Source: Deltaproteobacteria bacterium (lineage in GTDB: Bacteria; Desulfobacterota; Desulfarculia; Desulfarculales; Desulfarculaceae). From it: a stretch of DNA of 46,078 nucleotides. Of the stretch, positions 16,201 through 24,552 are shown in pieces. Location: positions 1 to 46,078 of the forward strand of contig JAHLLK010000044.1 of NCBI GenBank assembly GCA_020444165.1, in the 5' to 3' direction. Position numbers and translations under genes: made by a program. Numbering within the stretch: position 1 is the stretch's first letter; each line of letters begins with the position of its first letter. The notes below the pieces were generated by a model, which saw only the letters and a program-made list of their open reading frames with translations, did no database searches and was not told the origin of the DNA.

Positions 16201-18075
16201 TTAATCCTGCCAGTGCTCCCGGGGGGTTAGGCGGCGGACGTAGGGACGCACGCCCTTTTTCTTGGGCTCGCCCGTCCGGGTGCGGGCGTACAACTCCAGA
16301 TACTTGGCCACGGTCCGGCGCATGGCCGCCCGGGGCACCACCTCCTGGATACCACGAATTTCGCCGTAATACTCAGGTTTCAGATAGGTCTCGGCCGAAA
16401 CCTCCAGCAGGGCGTCCGAGCGCACCAGGTTCTCGTCCACCTCAAAGCCCCGGGCCTTCATGACCCGGGGGCCGGTGAAGATCACCATGGCCTCGGGCTC
16501 GCTCAAGCAGATGTCGCCCAAGGCGGCATAGGAGGCGATGGCCCCGCCGGTGCTGGGGTCGGCCAGGATGGAGATGTAGGGCACGCCGGCTTGCTTCAGC
16601 TTTTCCACCGAGGCCACGGTCTTGTACATCTGCATGAGGGAGACGATGCCCTCGTAGAGCCGTGCGCCGCCGGAGCAGCACACGCTCACCAGGGGCCAGC
16701 GCCGCCGGATGGCGTACTCCACGGCCAGGCGAAACTTCTCCCCGAACACCACCCCCATGGAGCCGCCGGCAAAGGCGAACTCGCTGATGGCCAACACGGC
16801 CTGGTAGCCCAGGATGTTGGCGTGGGCCGTGACCAGGGACTCGTTGAAGCTGCTGCGTTTTTTCTGCTTTTCCAGGAAAGCCCGGTAATAGGAATGGATG
16901 TCGTCTTCGGGCAGGAGGTCGGACACGGACAGGTTGCGGAACAGCTCATGGAAGGTGCCGGGGTCGGTCAGGGCGCTGATCCAGCCCTGGGCGTCCAGGA
17001 CGTGGCGCTTGCCGCAGGCGGGGCAGGTCTGGAAGTTCTCCAGATAATCGATGAGGGGAATCATGGCCCCGCAGCCCTCGCCCTCGGCCCCGGCCTTCTC
17101 GTGGCCGCAGCGCACAAAGGCCTGGCCCGGCTCCATCAGGGTGCCGTCGCCGTAGTTGTCTTCCACGTTGATGCCCGAACCGCTGGGCTCGGAGACGACC
17201 TGGATATCGGCCGGCACCTTGTAGAAGGTCTTGAGGGGGCGCTCGATGAAGCGCTTGATTTCGTAGAAGGTGCCCGGCTGGATGACCCCCATCTCCCAGG
17301 CCAGCTCGATGCGGCGCTCCAGGAGTTTGTCCAGCTTGCGGCGGAAAAGCTCCTTGGCGGTCTTGTCCAGGAACTCGCTGATGCCGGCGGCCAGGCCGGC
17401 CTTGTCGTCCACCCGCTTGGTCTGGGGCACCACCTGGTCCACCACCCGGAAATGGCGCAGGTCCTTGGCCGTGGATTTGCTGATGGCCAGGGCCTCCTCG
17501 ATGCGCCCGGCATCGCGGAAGATGATGGCCGCCAGGGACTCGGGCGGCGCGGTGGCGTACATGGCGTCCTCCACCGCGGCCCGGCGGTCGGCCACCTGCA
17601 GGGCCAGGGCCCCGCCCGAGCCGCCCTCCCCCAACACCAGGCTCACGGTGCGGATGGGCACCGTGAGGTAGGCCCGAATGAGGTGGGCGATGAAAAAGGC
17701 TTGCAGCCGGCGGGCCGAGTACATGGAGATGTCCGCGCCGTAGGTGTCGATCAGGCTCAGGAGATAGGCGTCCTCGTGGGGGCCGGTGTCCGACAGATGC
17801 CGGAGGAAGCCGAGCACCCGGGAGTGGTCGTCGGCGTTCAACATGCCCCAGTTGTTCCGACCCACGTCCTCGGTCGAGCGGAACTGCTCGGGCTTGGGTT
17901 TCTGTTGGGCCACCACGTAGACCCGGCGCTCGCCCAGATGCCCTTCGCCCATGACCAAGTTGTCGCTCGGCACCTGATAGTTACGGAAGTCCGCGAAAAT
18001 CCTTTGGATTATGTCGGTGGATCGCGGACGGAAGGGGTGGCGGGTGCGGGTCTTTAACAAATCTATGAGTTTCAA
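16201..18075 (-). CDS. accAD: Fused acetyl-CoA carboxylase carboxyltransferase (AccA-AccD)
   Basis: A 624-residue fusion of both carboxyltransferase subunits, which moves the carboxyl group from biotin to acetyl-CoA to make malonyl-CoA. The N-terminal half is AccA-like (GEGGSGGALAL, residues 149-159). A zinc ribbon follows (Cys323, Cys335, Cys351, Cys354), then the AccD-like half with CSGGARLYEGIVSLMQM (from residue 467) and a DPSTGGAIASYA crotonase segment. The order alpha then beta differs from the single-chain beta-alpha arrangement known in some actinobacteria and archaea. Start is TTG seven bases after GGAG. Biotin carboxylase and carrier genes are not adjacent. Heads an operon with two DUF genes. 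Confidence 0.9.
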   Translation of the reverse strand: MKLIDLLKTRTRHPFRPRSTDIIQRIFADFRNYQVPSDNLVMGEGHLGERRVYVVAQQKPKPEQFRSTEDVGRNNWGMLNADDHSRVLGFLRHLSDTGPHEDAYLLSLIDTYGADISMYSARRLQAFFIAHLIRAYLTVPIRTVSLVLGEGGSGGALALQVADRRAAVEDAMYATAPPESLAAIIFRDAGRIEEALAISKSTAKDLRHFRVVDQVVPQTKRVDDKAGLAAGISEFLDKTAKELFRRKLDKLLERRIELAWEMGVIQPGTFYEIKRFIERPLKTFYKVPADIQVVSEPSGSGINVEDNYGDGTLMEPGQAFVRCGHEKAGAEGEGCGAMIPLIDYLENFQTCPACGKRHVLDAQGWISALTDPGTFHELFRNLSVSDLLPEDDIHSYYRAFLEKQKKRSSFNESLVTAHANILGYQAVLAISEFAFAGGSMGVVFGEKFRLAVEYAIRRRWPLVSVCCSGGARLYEGIVSLMQMYKTVASVEKLKQAGVPYISILADPSTGGAIASYAALGDICLSEPEAMVIFTGPRVMKARGFEVDENLVRSDALLEVSAETYLKPEYYGEIRGIQEVVPRAAMRRTVAKYLELYARTRTGEPKKKGVRPYVRRLTPREHWQD

Positions 18076-18291
18076 GGAGATACTCCGTTGGAGACGGGAG
18101 CTGGAAGGACGGCGCGGCTGGCGTCCTGGCGTTTGACCGGGTAATGGTATGGCAGGGGGGTAGGGGTGTCAACCCCGGCTGCGGCCTAGGTTTTCACCGA
18201 GCCGAAAACTCCGGGTCTGGCCAGGCCGGCCGGGGCCGCCAAATGATTCGCCGGTCCGGGTGGCGGGGCTGGCGGCTTGGTGTAAAACTTG

Positions 18292-18320
18292 TTGCAGCGG
18301 TTTCGGGGCTCTGTTATAAA
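18292..18320 (+). promoter_or_regulatory. Sigma-70-type promoter for tRNA-His
   Basis: TTGCAG and TATAAA separated by 17 bases, with the expected start about 27 bases before the mature tRNA. Confidence 0.75.
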
Positions 18321-18353
18321 ACGGTGCCTGAGTTGGGGCCCTTGGGCCCAGGT

Positions 18354-18432
18354 GGTGGCTATAGCTCAGTTTGGTTAGAGCGCCAGGTTGTGGCCCTGGA
18401 GGCCGAGGGTTCAAGTCCCTCTAGCCACCCCA
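18354..18432 (+). tRNA. tRNA-His (anticodon GTG)
   Basis: The cloverleaf is complete: acceptor GTGGCTA with TAGCCAC, D-arm GCTC/GAGC, anticodon stem CCAGG/CCTGG with loop TTGTGGC, and T-arm GAGGG/CCCTC with loop TTCAAGT. The gene encodes an extra 5' G opposite C73, the identity element of histidine tRNA, and an encoded CCA end. It stands alone between its own promoter and a strong terminator. Confidence 0.97.
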
Positions 18433-18446
18433 CTCCAGAACGATCA

Positions 18447-18487
18447 CCGCCCCGGGCTAGGGTTCCCCAGCCTGGGGCGGTTTTTTT
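18447..18487 (+). terminator. Rho-independent terminator of tRNA-His
   Basis: A long GC hairpin (CCGCCCC ... GGGGCGG, with inner GGCT/AGCC and a TTCC loop) followed directly by seven T. Confidence 0.92.
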
Positions 18488-18725
18488 CCGGACCACAGGT
18501 CCTGCCGGTCCCTGACCTGCAGCCTCCATGCCGCCCCCCGCCCTTTTTGGCGGCTTGACCCGGGGCGCGCTTCCAGCTAAGTTGGCCCGTGACCAGGGGA
18601 ACGCTCTCCCGGGCCCGCGCCCCCGGGGAGGCTTCCCGGCGGCCGCGGCCCGCCGGCCGCGGCCGCGACCCTCGAACTCCCGCCCCGGGCGGTTCTCCCC
18701 CCGGGGCTTTGACCAGGAGGTATCC

Positions 18726-19052
18726 TTGCCCAAGCTAGTGCGATTCGCTGGATTGCTCTTATTGGTCGCGCTGTTGGCCGGCCTGGCCGGTTGCAGCTCC
18801 CCGCCCCGCGGGGTCACCCTCACCGATCAGGTGGGGCGCATGACTTATGACGAGGCCTTGCGCATGTGGGGGCCGCCGCTCCGCGTGGAGAAGGGCGACC
18901 AGCTCAAGGCCGCGGTGTGGGAGCGCAACTTCGACCAGGAATACCTGGAGGAAATTTCCTGCTGGTTCGACAACCAAAACACCCTGGTGGACTGGCGCTC
19001 CCAGGTCTGGGAGATCAACGAAAACGGCCAGCGCACCATGGTGCAATACTAG
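18726..19052 (+). CDS. Small lipoprotein, SmpA/OmlA-like N-terminus
   Basis: A 108-residue predicted lipoprotein. The start is TTG, five bases after AGGAGG; this places a basic head, a hydrophobic stretch and the lipobox LAGC (Cys23) correctly. The remaining roughly 85 residues begin with a TYDEALRMWGPPLRVEKGD segment, the pattern by which small outer-membrane lipoproteins of the SmpA/OmlA kind start, and end in short beta-rich sequence. I do not recognise a specific family or function. It stands alone downstream of tRNA-His. Confidence 0.75.
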   Translation: MPKLVRFAGLLLLVALLAGLAGCSSPPRGVTLTDQVGRMTYDEALRMWGPPLRVEKGDQLKAAVWERNFDQEYLEEISCWFDNQNTLVDWRSQVWEINENGQRTMVQY

Positions 19053-19155
19053 CTTCCGAATCGTCGACCCGGCCCCTCCCGCCCGGAGCGCCGGGCAGCC
19101 AGTTGGCCCGACCGACCCTGACCCCAAGTCCTGGCCGGTCCGAGGCCGGCTCCGG

Positions 19156-19998
19156 TCAAGCGCTCAGCTGGTCGTACAGCTCACTCAAGGCGGTCAGGTG
19201 TTGGCGCTCCTCGGCCGCCACGCCCTGGAAGACCTCTTTCTCGTCGGCGCGGTCGGTGTGGTCGGCCAAGCGGAGGTAAAGGTCCAGGGACTGGGTCTCC
19301 AGGGCCAGGGCCAGGTCCAGGAGCCAGTGGGGCCCCTCCTCCCCGGCGGCCGTGCCCGAGGCTTCCAGGAAATCGGCCAGGCGGTAACCGCCCTCCATCA
19401 ACACCGGCCGGTCCTCCTCCCACAGGGGCGCCGAACCCCGCTCCGCGGCCGGCAGGGCCTCGAACAGACCGCGCAGCCTTTCCAGATGCTTATGTTCCCA
19501 GGCTCCCAGGCGTTGGCTCAGCTTGCGTAAGCCCTCGTCCTCGGTGCGGCGGGACACCTCGCCGTAAAACTCCTGTAGACCACGTTCCAGCCGGGCCGCC
19601 ACCCGGAGCACCGCGGCCGGGCCCTGGCCCGTGGGGGCCAGGTCCAGGCCCCACTCCTGGGGGCCGGCTGCCGTGCGTTCCTGCCAGGCCTTGATGCCGC
19701 CGGCGAGGTTGTAGACCTCGGCAAAACCCCGGCCCGCCAGGAGCTGGGCCGCGGCCCGGCTGCGTCCGCCCACGGCGCAGTAGGTGATCACCGGTTTGCC
19801 GGGGTCCAACTCGTCCAGCCGTCCCTCCAGCTCGCCCACCGGCACCAGCTTGGCCCCGGGCAGGTGCTTTTCCTGGTACTCCCCGGGCTGCCGCACGTCC
19901 AGGAGCTGATAGCTCTCGGCCGGATGATCCGCCATATAATCCCGCACCTCCTCCGCCGTGAGGACGGGGGCCTTATGCAGCAGCTTTTTCCAAAACAT
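19156..19998 (-). CDS. Rhodanese-ferritin-like (rubrerythrin-type) fusion protein
   Basis: A 280-residue protein in two domains. Residues about 10-110 are a rhodanese (sulfurtransferase) domain with LLDVRQPGEY and active-site Cys74 in TYCAVGGRSR. Residues about 130-280 are a four-helix ferritin-like domain with two ExxH pairs (WEHKH and EERQH) and further glutamates in LQEFYGE and LALETQSLD, enough for a diiron site. GGGGAGG precedes the ATG. Fusions like this occur in anaerobes and are thought to link sulfane sulfur or polysulfide handling with oxidative-stress or iron chemistry; the actual reaction is unknown. No terminal rubredoxin domain is present. Confidence 0.85.
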   Translation of the reverse strand: MFWKKLLHKAPVLTAEEVRDYMADHPAESYQLLDVRQPGEYQEKHLPGAKLVPVGELEGRLDELDPGKPVITYCAVGGRSRAAAQLLAGRGFAEVYNLAGGIKAWQERTAAGPQEWGLDLAPTGQGPAAVLRVAARLERGLQEFYGEVSRRTEDEGLRKLSQRLGAWEHKHLERLRGLFEALPAAERGSAPLWEEDRPVLMEGGYRLADFLEASGTAAGEEGPHWLLDLALALETQSLDLYLRLADHTDRADEKEVFQGVAAEERQHLTALSELYDQLSA

Positions 19999-20049
19999 GC
20001 CTGCCTCCCCTGTGAGTGAGATCGGCGGGGGGCCCGCCCGGCCGCCGGT

Positions 20050-20844
20050 TCAGTGTACGCTGGGGGTGAAGGGCTGGACCAGGAGATGGCCCCAGCCCAG
20101 CTTGGACTCGTCGAAATGCCCGCCCACCCCGATCTTGATGGTGTCCTGGTCCACCTCCTTGACCAGGGTGCCCAAGGAACGGTCCCACAAGGAAAAGATG
20201 GTGCCGTAGTTGGAGTTGCGTTCCTTGATCTTCACCGAATGGTGGATGCGGTGCATGGAAGGCGGCACCCCGGCCACCCAGACGATCTTCTCCAGCGAGG
20301 CCGACACCGCCAGGCAGCTGTGCTGGAACTGGGCGCATAGGACCAGGAGGGCCTCAAAAACCACCACCCCCACGGGGTCTGCGCCCAGTAGGTAGACCAG
20401 GGCGATCTTGATGACCATGGAGATGGACAACTCGCCCAGGTGGAAACGGGTGGCCGTGGACACGTCCATGTTCAGGTCGGTGTGGTGCACCCGGTGGAAG
20501 CGCCAGAACAAGGGCACCACATGGTTCAAAAGGTGCCAGACATACAGCATGAAGTCCATGAACACGATGGTGATCAGGAAGTTGGCCCAGCGGGGCACGG
20601 CCAGGATATTCAGCACCCCCTGGCCGTGGTCCCGGGCGTAGACCGCGGTGACCACGGCGGCCGCGCCGAACACAACGTTCAGGATCAGGCTGTTGAAGCC
20701 GGTCAGGGCCAGATTGATGAACCAGCGCTTGCCCTTGGAGACCGTGGTCGGGCGGTAGGGCCGGACCAGCTCCCAGAACAGGAAGAACAACAGCCCCCCC
20801 ACGAACATCACCGGCCGGATCCAACCGTAACTAATCAACTCCAT
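20050..20844 (-). CDS. Sterol desaturase/fatty-acid hydroxylase family membrane protein
   Basis: A 264-residue membrane protein with four to five hydrophobic helices and the diiron histidine motifs of the family: HLLNH, then FHRVHH and later HRIHH. These enzymes use molecular oxygen to hydroxylate or desaturate lipids. The start ATG follows GGGAG by seven bases. The substrate is unknown; bacterial members act on carotenoids, ether lipids, hopanoids or fatty acids. An oxygen-dependent enzyme in an otherwise anaerobe-like gene set is of note. It is not obviously in an operon with the rhodanese gene (51 bases apart, same strand), but co-transcription is possible. Confidence 0.85.
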   Translation of the reverse strand: MELISYGWIRPVMFVGGLLFFLFWELVRPYRPTTVSKGKRWFINLALTGFNSLILNVVFGAAAVVTAVYARDHGQGVLNILAVPRWANFLITIVFMDFMLYVWHLLNHVVPLFWRFHRVHHTDLNMDVSTATRFHLGELSISMVIKIALVYLLGADPVGVVVFEALLVLCAQFQHSCLAVSASLEKIVWVAGVPPSMHRIHHSVKIKERNSNYGTIFSLWDRSLGTLVKEVDQDTIKIGVGGHFDESKLGWGHLLVQPFTPSVH

Positions 20845-21022
20845 GCCCTGACTCCCGTATTTTGGTCCCCGCCGGCCGGTTCCGGCGGGCGGTTTAACCT
20901 GCTAAAGGTCAGTATACCTTAGGTGAAAGGGTGGAGCGAGGTGGTGAGTTTGCCCTCCGCTCCCCCTTGCCGTGTTAAAATCGAGTATTCCCCGGGGGAG
21001 ACCACCAGCCTAGGAGGCCGCC

Positions 21023-21685
21023 ATGATCGTCGCCCATTTGAAACCCTTGGCCGAGATACGGCGCTACCTGGCCCCCCACCGCCGGGTGCTCTTGTTGGGG
21101 TGCAACGAATGCGTCACCGTGTGCCAAACCGGGGGCAGCAAGGAGACCGCGGTGTTGGCCGCGGCCCTGCGCCTGGCTCCGGCCGAAGGCGGCGAGCCGG
21201 GGCAAATCTCCGAGTTCACCCTGGAGCGCCAGTGCGACCCCGAGTACGCGGAGAAGATCGCCGACTTGGCCGCGGCGCACGACGCCCTGGCCTCCCTGGC
21301 CTGCGGCTGCGGGGTGCAGACCCTGGCCGCGCGCTTTCCGGGTCTCCCGGTATATCCCCTGGTGAACACCACCTTCCTGGGGGCCAGCGAGCGCTCCGGG
21401 GTCTGGGCCGAGCGCTGCCAGGGCTGCGGCGATTGCGTGTTGGCCTACACCGGCGGCATCTGCCCGGTGGCCCGCTGCGCCAAGCGCATCTTCAACGGCC
21501 CCTGCGGCGGCTCCTCCGGCGGCAAATGCGAGATATCCCCCGAGGTGGACTGCGCCTGGCAGCTCATCTGGGACCGGTTGCAAGCCTTGGGCCGCACGGA
21601 TCTCTATGAAGCCATCATGGAACCCAAGGACTGGCGGACGGCCCGGGGCGGCGGCCCCCGGAAACTCGTGCGGGAGGAGTTGTGA
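21023..21685 (+). CDS. metV: MetV, cysteine-rich partner of methylene-THF reductase
   Basis: A 220-residue protein of the MetV family, the iron-sulfur partner of MetF in the methyl branch of the Wood-Ljungdahl pathway in acetogens and several Desulfobacterota. Cysteine groups: CNECVTVC near residue 28, CGCG near 94, then CQGCGDC, CPVARC, CGGSSGGKC and a final Cys. The ATG follows AGGAGG by five to six bases. Its TGA stop overlaps the ATG of metF (TGATG), so the two are translationally coupled. MetV is thought to pass electrons, probably via ferredoxin, to the flavin of MetF. An AT-rich TTAAAAT about 45 bases upstream may be the -10 element. Confidence 0.9.
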   Translation: MIVAHLKPLAEIRRYLAPHRRVLLLGCNECVTVCQTGGSKETAVLAAALRLAPAEGGEPGQISEFTLERQCDPEYAEKIADLAAAHDALASLACGCGVQTLAARFPGLPVYPLVNTTFLGASERSGVWAERCQGCGDCVLAYTGGICPVARCAKRIFNGPCGGSSGGKCEISPEVDCAWQLIWDRLQALGRTDLYEAIMEPKDWRTARGGGPRKLVREEL

Positions 21686-22626
21686 TGGGCGAAGATGCGG
21701 CCTGCAAGAGCGACAGCCAACTGGAAAAGGTGCTCAAAGCCGGGCACTTCGCCTTCACCGGCGAGCTGGGCCCGCCCCGGGGGGCCGATGCCGCGGCGGT
21801 GCGGGAAAAGGCCCGGCACCTGGTGGGCCTGGTGGACGCGGTGAACATCACCGACAACCAGACCGCGGTGGTGCGCATGGCTTCCTGGGCCACCAGCCTG
21901 GTGGTGAAGGAGCTGGGCCTGGAGCCCAACTACCAGATGGTGTGCCGCGATCGCAACCGCCTGGCCATGCAGTCGGATATCCTGGGGGCGGCGGCCCTGG
22001 GCCTCAACACCATGCTCTGCCTCTCGGGGGACCACCCCCGGTTCGGCGACCACCCCCAGGCGGCCAACGTGCACGACCTGGACTCCATCCAGCTCTTGGG
22101 CATGGTCAAGAAGATGCGGGATCAGGGCCAATTCCTGGGCGGCGCGCCCTTGACCGTGGCGCCCCGCATGTTCCTGGGCGCGGCGGCCAACCCCTTTGGC
22201 GATCCCTTTGAACTCCGGGTGCTGCGCCTGGGCAAGAAGGTGGCCGCCGGGGCGGACTTTATCCAGACCCAGAGCATCTATAATATGGCCAAGTTCCGGG
22301 AGTACGTGCGCCTGGCCCGGGAGCGGGGCCTCACGGAGAAAACCTTTATCCTGGCCGGGGTGACGCCCCTGAAATCCGCCGGCATGGCCCGCTACATGGC
22401 CGACAAGGTGCCGGGCATGGAGGTGCCGCCGGACATCGTCAAGCGCGTGGCCGGAGCGCCCAAGGCTGAACAAGCCGCGGAGGGCATCCGCCTGGCCTGC
22501 GAGCAGATCGCGGAACTGCGCGAGATGCCCGGAGTGGCCGGCATCCACTTGATGGCCATCGAGTGGGAGCACCGGGTGCCCGAGATCGCGGAGCGGGCCG
22601 GCCTCCTGCCCCGGCCCCAGGTTTAG
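21685..22626 (+). CDS. metF: 5,10-methylenetetrahydrofolate reductase MetF
   Basis: A 313-residue TIM-barrel FAD enzyme that reduces methylene-THF to methyl-THF. Family features: FTGELGPPRG at the N-terminal strand, VNITDNQTA, NTMLCLSGDHPRFGDH (the FAD/folate loop), GADFIQTQ and FILAGVTPLKS. A GTG three bases earlier is in frame, but the ATG with its AGGAG five bases before is preferred. Coupled to metV, it is the size expected for the short MetF of anaerobes, which lacks its own electron-donor domain. It probably uses reduced ferredoxin or NADH via MetV, and may work in either direction. Confidence 0.93.
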   Translation: MGEDAACKSDSQLEKVLKAGHFAFTGELGPPRGADAAAVREKARHLVGLVDAVNITDNQTAVVRMASWATSLVVKELGLEPNYQMVCRDRNRLAMQSDILGAAALGLNTMLCLSGDHPRFGDHPQAANVHDLDSIQLLGMVKKMRDQGQFLGGAPLTVAPRMFLGAAANPFGDPFELRVLRLGKKVAAGADFIQTQSIYNMAKFREYVRLARERGLTEKTFILAGVTPLKSAGMARYMADKVPGMEVPPDIVKRVAGAPKAEQAAEGIRLACEQIAELREMPGVAGIHLMAIEWEHRVPEIAERAGLLPRPQV

Positions 22627-22759
22627 CCTGCCCGGGCCGACCCCTGGCCTGCCGCCGCACACTTGCATTCAACTCCAGCCGCCTGCCTGCCGATTGGTTT
22701 CAGCAGCCTGCCCGCTTTACCAACTCGAGGGAAGCCCCTTCGCTGAGCAGGAGAGCTGT

Positions 22760-24094
22760 ATGGCGCCAACCAAACGCATGGGAATTATCGCGGGATTGTT
22801 GGGGGGCTGGTGTCTGCTGGGAATTTGCTACGCGCCTCCCCCGGCCTTGGCGGGCCCCGTGCAAATTGACCGGATCATGGACTCCTGCTACCAGGTGGAC
22901 CTGGACCTCTCCGGTTTGTCCCACCGGGATTTCGGGCGGGATTACGCCAGGGCCATCATCACCGCCCAACCGGAGTTCGAGAGCCTGGTGGACTCGTTCC
23001 TCAAGGGCATGCTGGACGTGACCCGGCAGGAGGCCCCGGACCTGAACTTCGCCACCCTGCGGAGCCGGGCCCAGGACATCGTCACCAATGTGCCCGTGGA
23101 CTACGTGGACGAGATCGCGGGCATGCAGGACGTTTTCTCATATGACCGCGACCAGTTGGGCGACGGGCGGCTTTCGCGGAACGAGATGCTGGTGTTCCAG
23201 CTCTTTGCCGACGTCTTCCGGCCCTCGCTCTGCTCGGCTTCCGCCGTGTTCGGCGACGCCTCGACCACGGGGCACACCATCATCGGCCGCAATTTGGATT
23301 GGTATGATCTGCCGGGCCAGGAGATGAACCAGCTTCACGCGGTGTCCATCTTCCGCAATGGCGAAAAATCCTTTGCCAACTTCGGCTTCCTGGGTTCCCT
23401 CAGCGTGGTCAGCGCGGTGAGTGACGATCATGTCTTCGCCTCGGTGCTGGACATCGACACCGGCCTGGACTATCCCGACACCAAGGACAAGCACTCCTAC
23501 ACCCTGGACCTGCGCTACGCCCTGGAGAACGAGACCACTCTGCAAGGCGCCGCGGACTACCTGACCACCTATGATTACGCCCATTGGCACCTGGTGGCCT
23601 TGGCCGACCGGGACACGGCCCAGGTGCTGGAGAACAATGTGGGCAGCCCCTCCCGCGGCTTGCGCACCTCCACATCCGAGCTGATCCCCGGGGTCACCTG
23701 GAACCACCCCGACGCCATCGCCACGGTCAACAGTTTCCTCCTGCCGGGCAACTACCCCACCCATTTCGACGCGCCCAGCAACGTGGAGCGCTTCCAGAGC
23801 TTCCAGAGCCTGTATGACGCATACCTGACGGGCGGCGCCGCGGTGGATATGGACGAGATGATGCAGATCTCCGGCTACCCCGGGCCGGACGGCCAGGGCC
23901 TGGGCCGCACCGGGGCCATCTTCCGCTCCCGGGACGGCTTCCCCTCGGTGCAGTCCATCGTCATGGACCTGGACACCTTGGAGACCCATGCCTTTTTTGC
24001 GCCGCGGGAAGCCATGCCCCGGCAACCGGACTACGCCATCGTGTTCGCCCAGGACCCCTTTACCAACCCCCCCGGCCCGATTATCGGGAACTAG
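22760..24094 (+). CDS. Secreted Ntn-hydrolase, peptidase C45/acyltransferase-like
   Basis: A 444-residue exported protein: signal peptide (hydrophobic residues about 8-25, cut near ALA), then roughly 125 residues of likely propeptide. The nucleophile Cys158 lies in SLCSASAVFG, followed by GHTIIGRNLDWYD with the conserved Arg177, Asn178 and Asp180 of C45-type and acid-ceramidase-like N-terminal nucleophile hydrolases. Such enzymes self-cleave before the Cys and hydrolyse amide bonds of N-acyl compounds. Start ATG lies seven bases after AGGAG; an upstream in-frame ATG adds a non-signal extension. Monocistronic. Substrate is unknown; an acylated amino compound in the periplasm is plausible. Confidence 0.75.
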   Translation: MAPTKRMGIIAGLLGGWCLLGICYAPPPALAGPVQIDRIMDSCYQVDLDLSGLSHRDFGRDYARAIITAQPEFESLVDSFLKGMLDVTRQEAPDLNFATLRSRAQDIVTNVPVDYVDEIAGMQDVFSYDRDQLGDGRLSRNEMLVFQLFADVFRPSLCSASAVFGDASTTGHTIIGRNLDWYDLPGQEMNQLHAVSIFRNGEKSFANFGFLGSLSVVSAVSDDHVFASVLDIDTGLDYPDTKDKHSYTLDLRYALENETTLQGAADYLTTYDYAHWHLVALADRDTAQVLENNVGSPSRGLRTSTSELIPGVTWNHPDAIATVNSFLLPGNYPTHFDAPSNVERFQSFQSLYDAYLTGGAAVDMDEMMQISGYPGPDGQGLGRTGAIFRSRDGFPSVQSIVMDLDTLETHAFFAPREAMPRQPDYAIVFAQDPFTNPPGPIIGN

Positions 24095-24129
24095 GCGGAA
24101 CCGCCGGAAAAACCGCATCTTCCTATGAG

Positions 24130-24170
24130 AAAACCAACCGGGCGTGGGCGCGAACCCCGCGCCCGGTTGG
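24130..24170 (-). terminator. Terminator hairpin on the minus strand
   Basis: CCAACCGGGCG pairs with CGCCCGGTTGG around a GC loop; read leftward it is followed by TTTT. It lies downstream of the DUF1566 remnant. The plus-strand hydrolase gene ends 36 bases before it, so it may serve both, although the U-tract is on the minus side only. Confidence 0.7.
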
Positions 24171-24219
24171 CGTTAGATCCGGCTGGAGCCGGGAGATTTG
24201 CGCCCTCCGCTCCTTCCCG

Positions 24220-24539
24220 TTAGCGCACCAGCCGCACATGGTTGTAGATGCGCACGTCGTCGTTCTGGGGCCCGGGCCGTTGACGTACCTGGCCGGGTCG
24301 CCGCTCTTGGGGTCGCCCCTTTGGGCGCCCGCGCCGTGCACGTTGACCAAGCGGCCGTTGAACACCCCGAAGGTCTGGCCAAAGGCCACCTGCACCGCCT
24401 CGCGGCTCGACCCTTCCAGTAAGGTGGCGCCGGACCAGTACCAGTAGTAGGACTCGGGATTGCTCACCCGGAAGATCGGGGCAAGGGCCGCGAGGCCGGT
24501 GGTGGCGGAGGAGCGGGTGTGGTCCACGGTGACGGTCAC
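24220..24539 (-). pseudogene. 3' remnant of a DUF1566 (Lcl-type) gene, frameshifted
   Basis: The last roughly 105 codons of a DUF1566-family protein: DHTRSSATTGLAAL, YYWYWSGATLLEGSS, VNVHGAGAQRGDPKSGDPAR and, in another frame, QNDDVRIYNHVRLVR before the stop. These follow the family's TRS-TTG, YWS-T, HGAG-QRSDPK-GDP and IRIYN-VRCVR pattern. The two frames are joined at a G4 run (24267-24270, C4 in the coding strand), which is one base short; restoring it gives a continuous reading. The 5' part of the gene is absent. Either a decayed remnant or, for the frameshift alone, a base-calling error. The DUF1566 attribution is from remembered motif. Confidence 0.65.
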
Positions 24540-24552
24540 CGATGCCACGGGG

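Noticed and set aside
16591..18057. Open frame antisense to accAD
   Set aside because: Same composition artefact; no motif.
18528..18725. Longer N-terminus for the small lipoprotein
   Set aside because: The extension is Pro/Arg-rich without family likeness, overlaps the tRNA downstream region, and the TTG at 18726 has an AGGAGG and a proper signal peptide.
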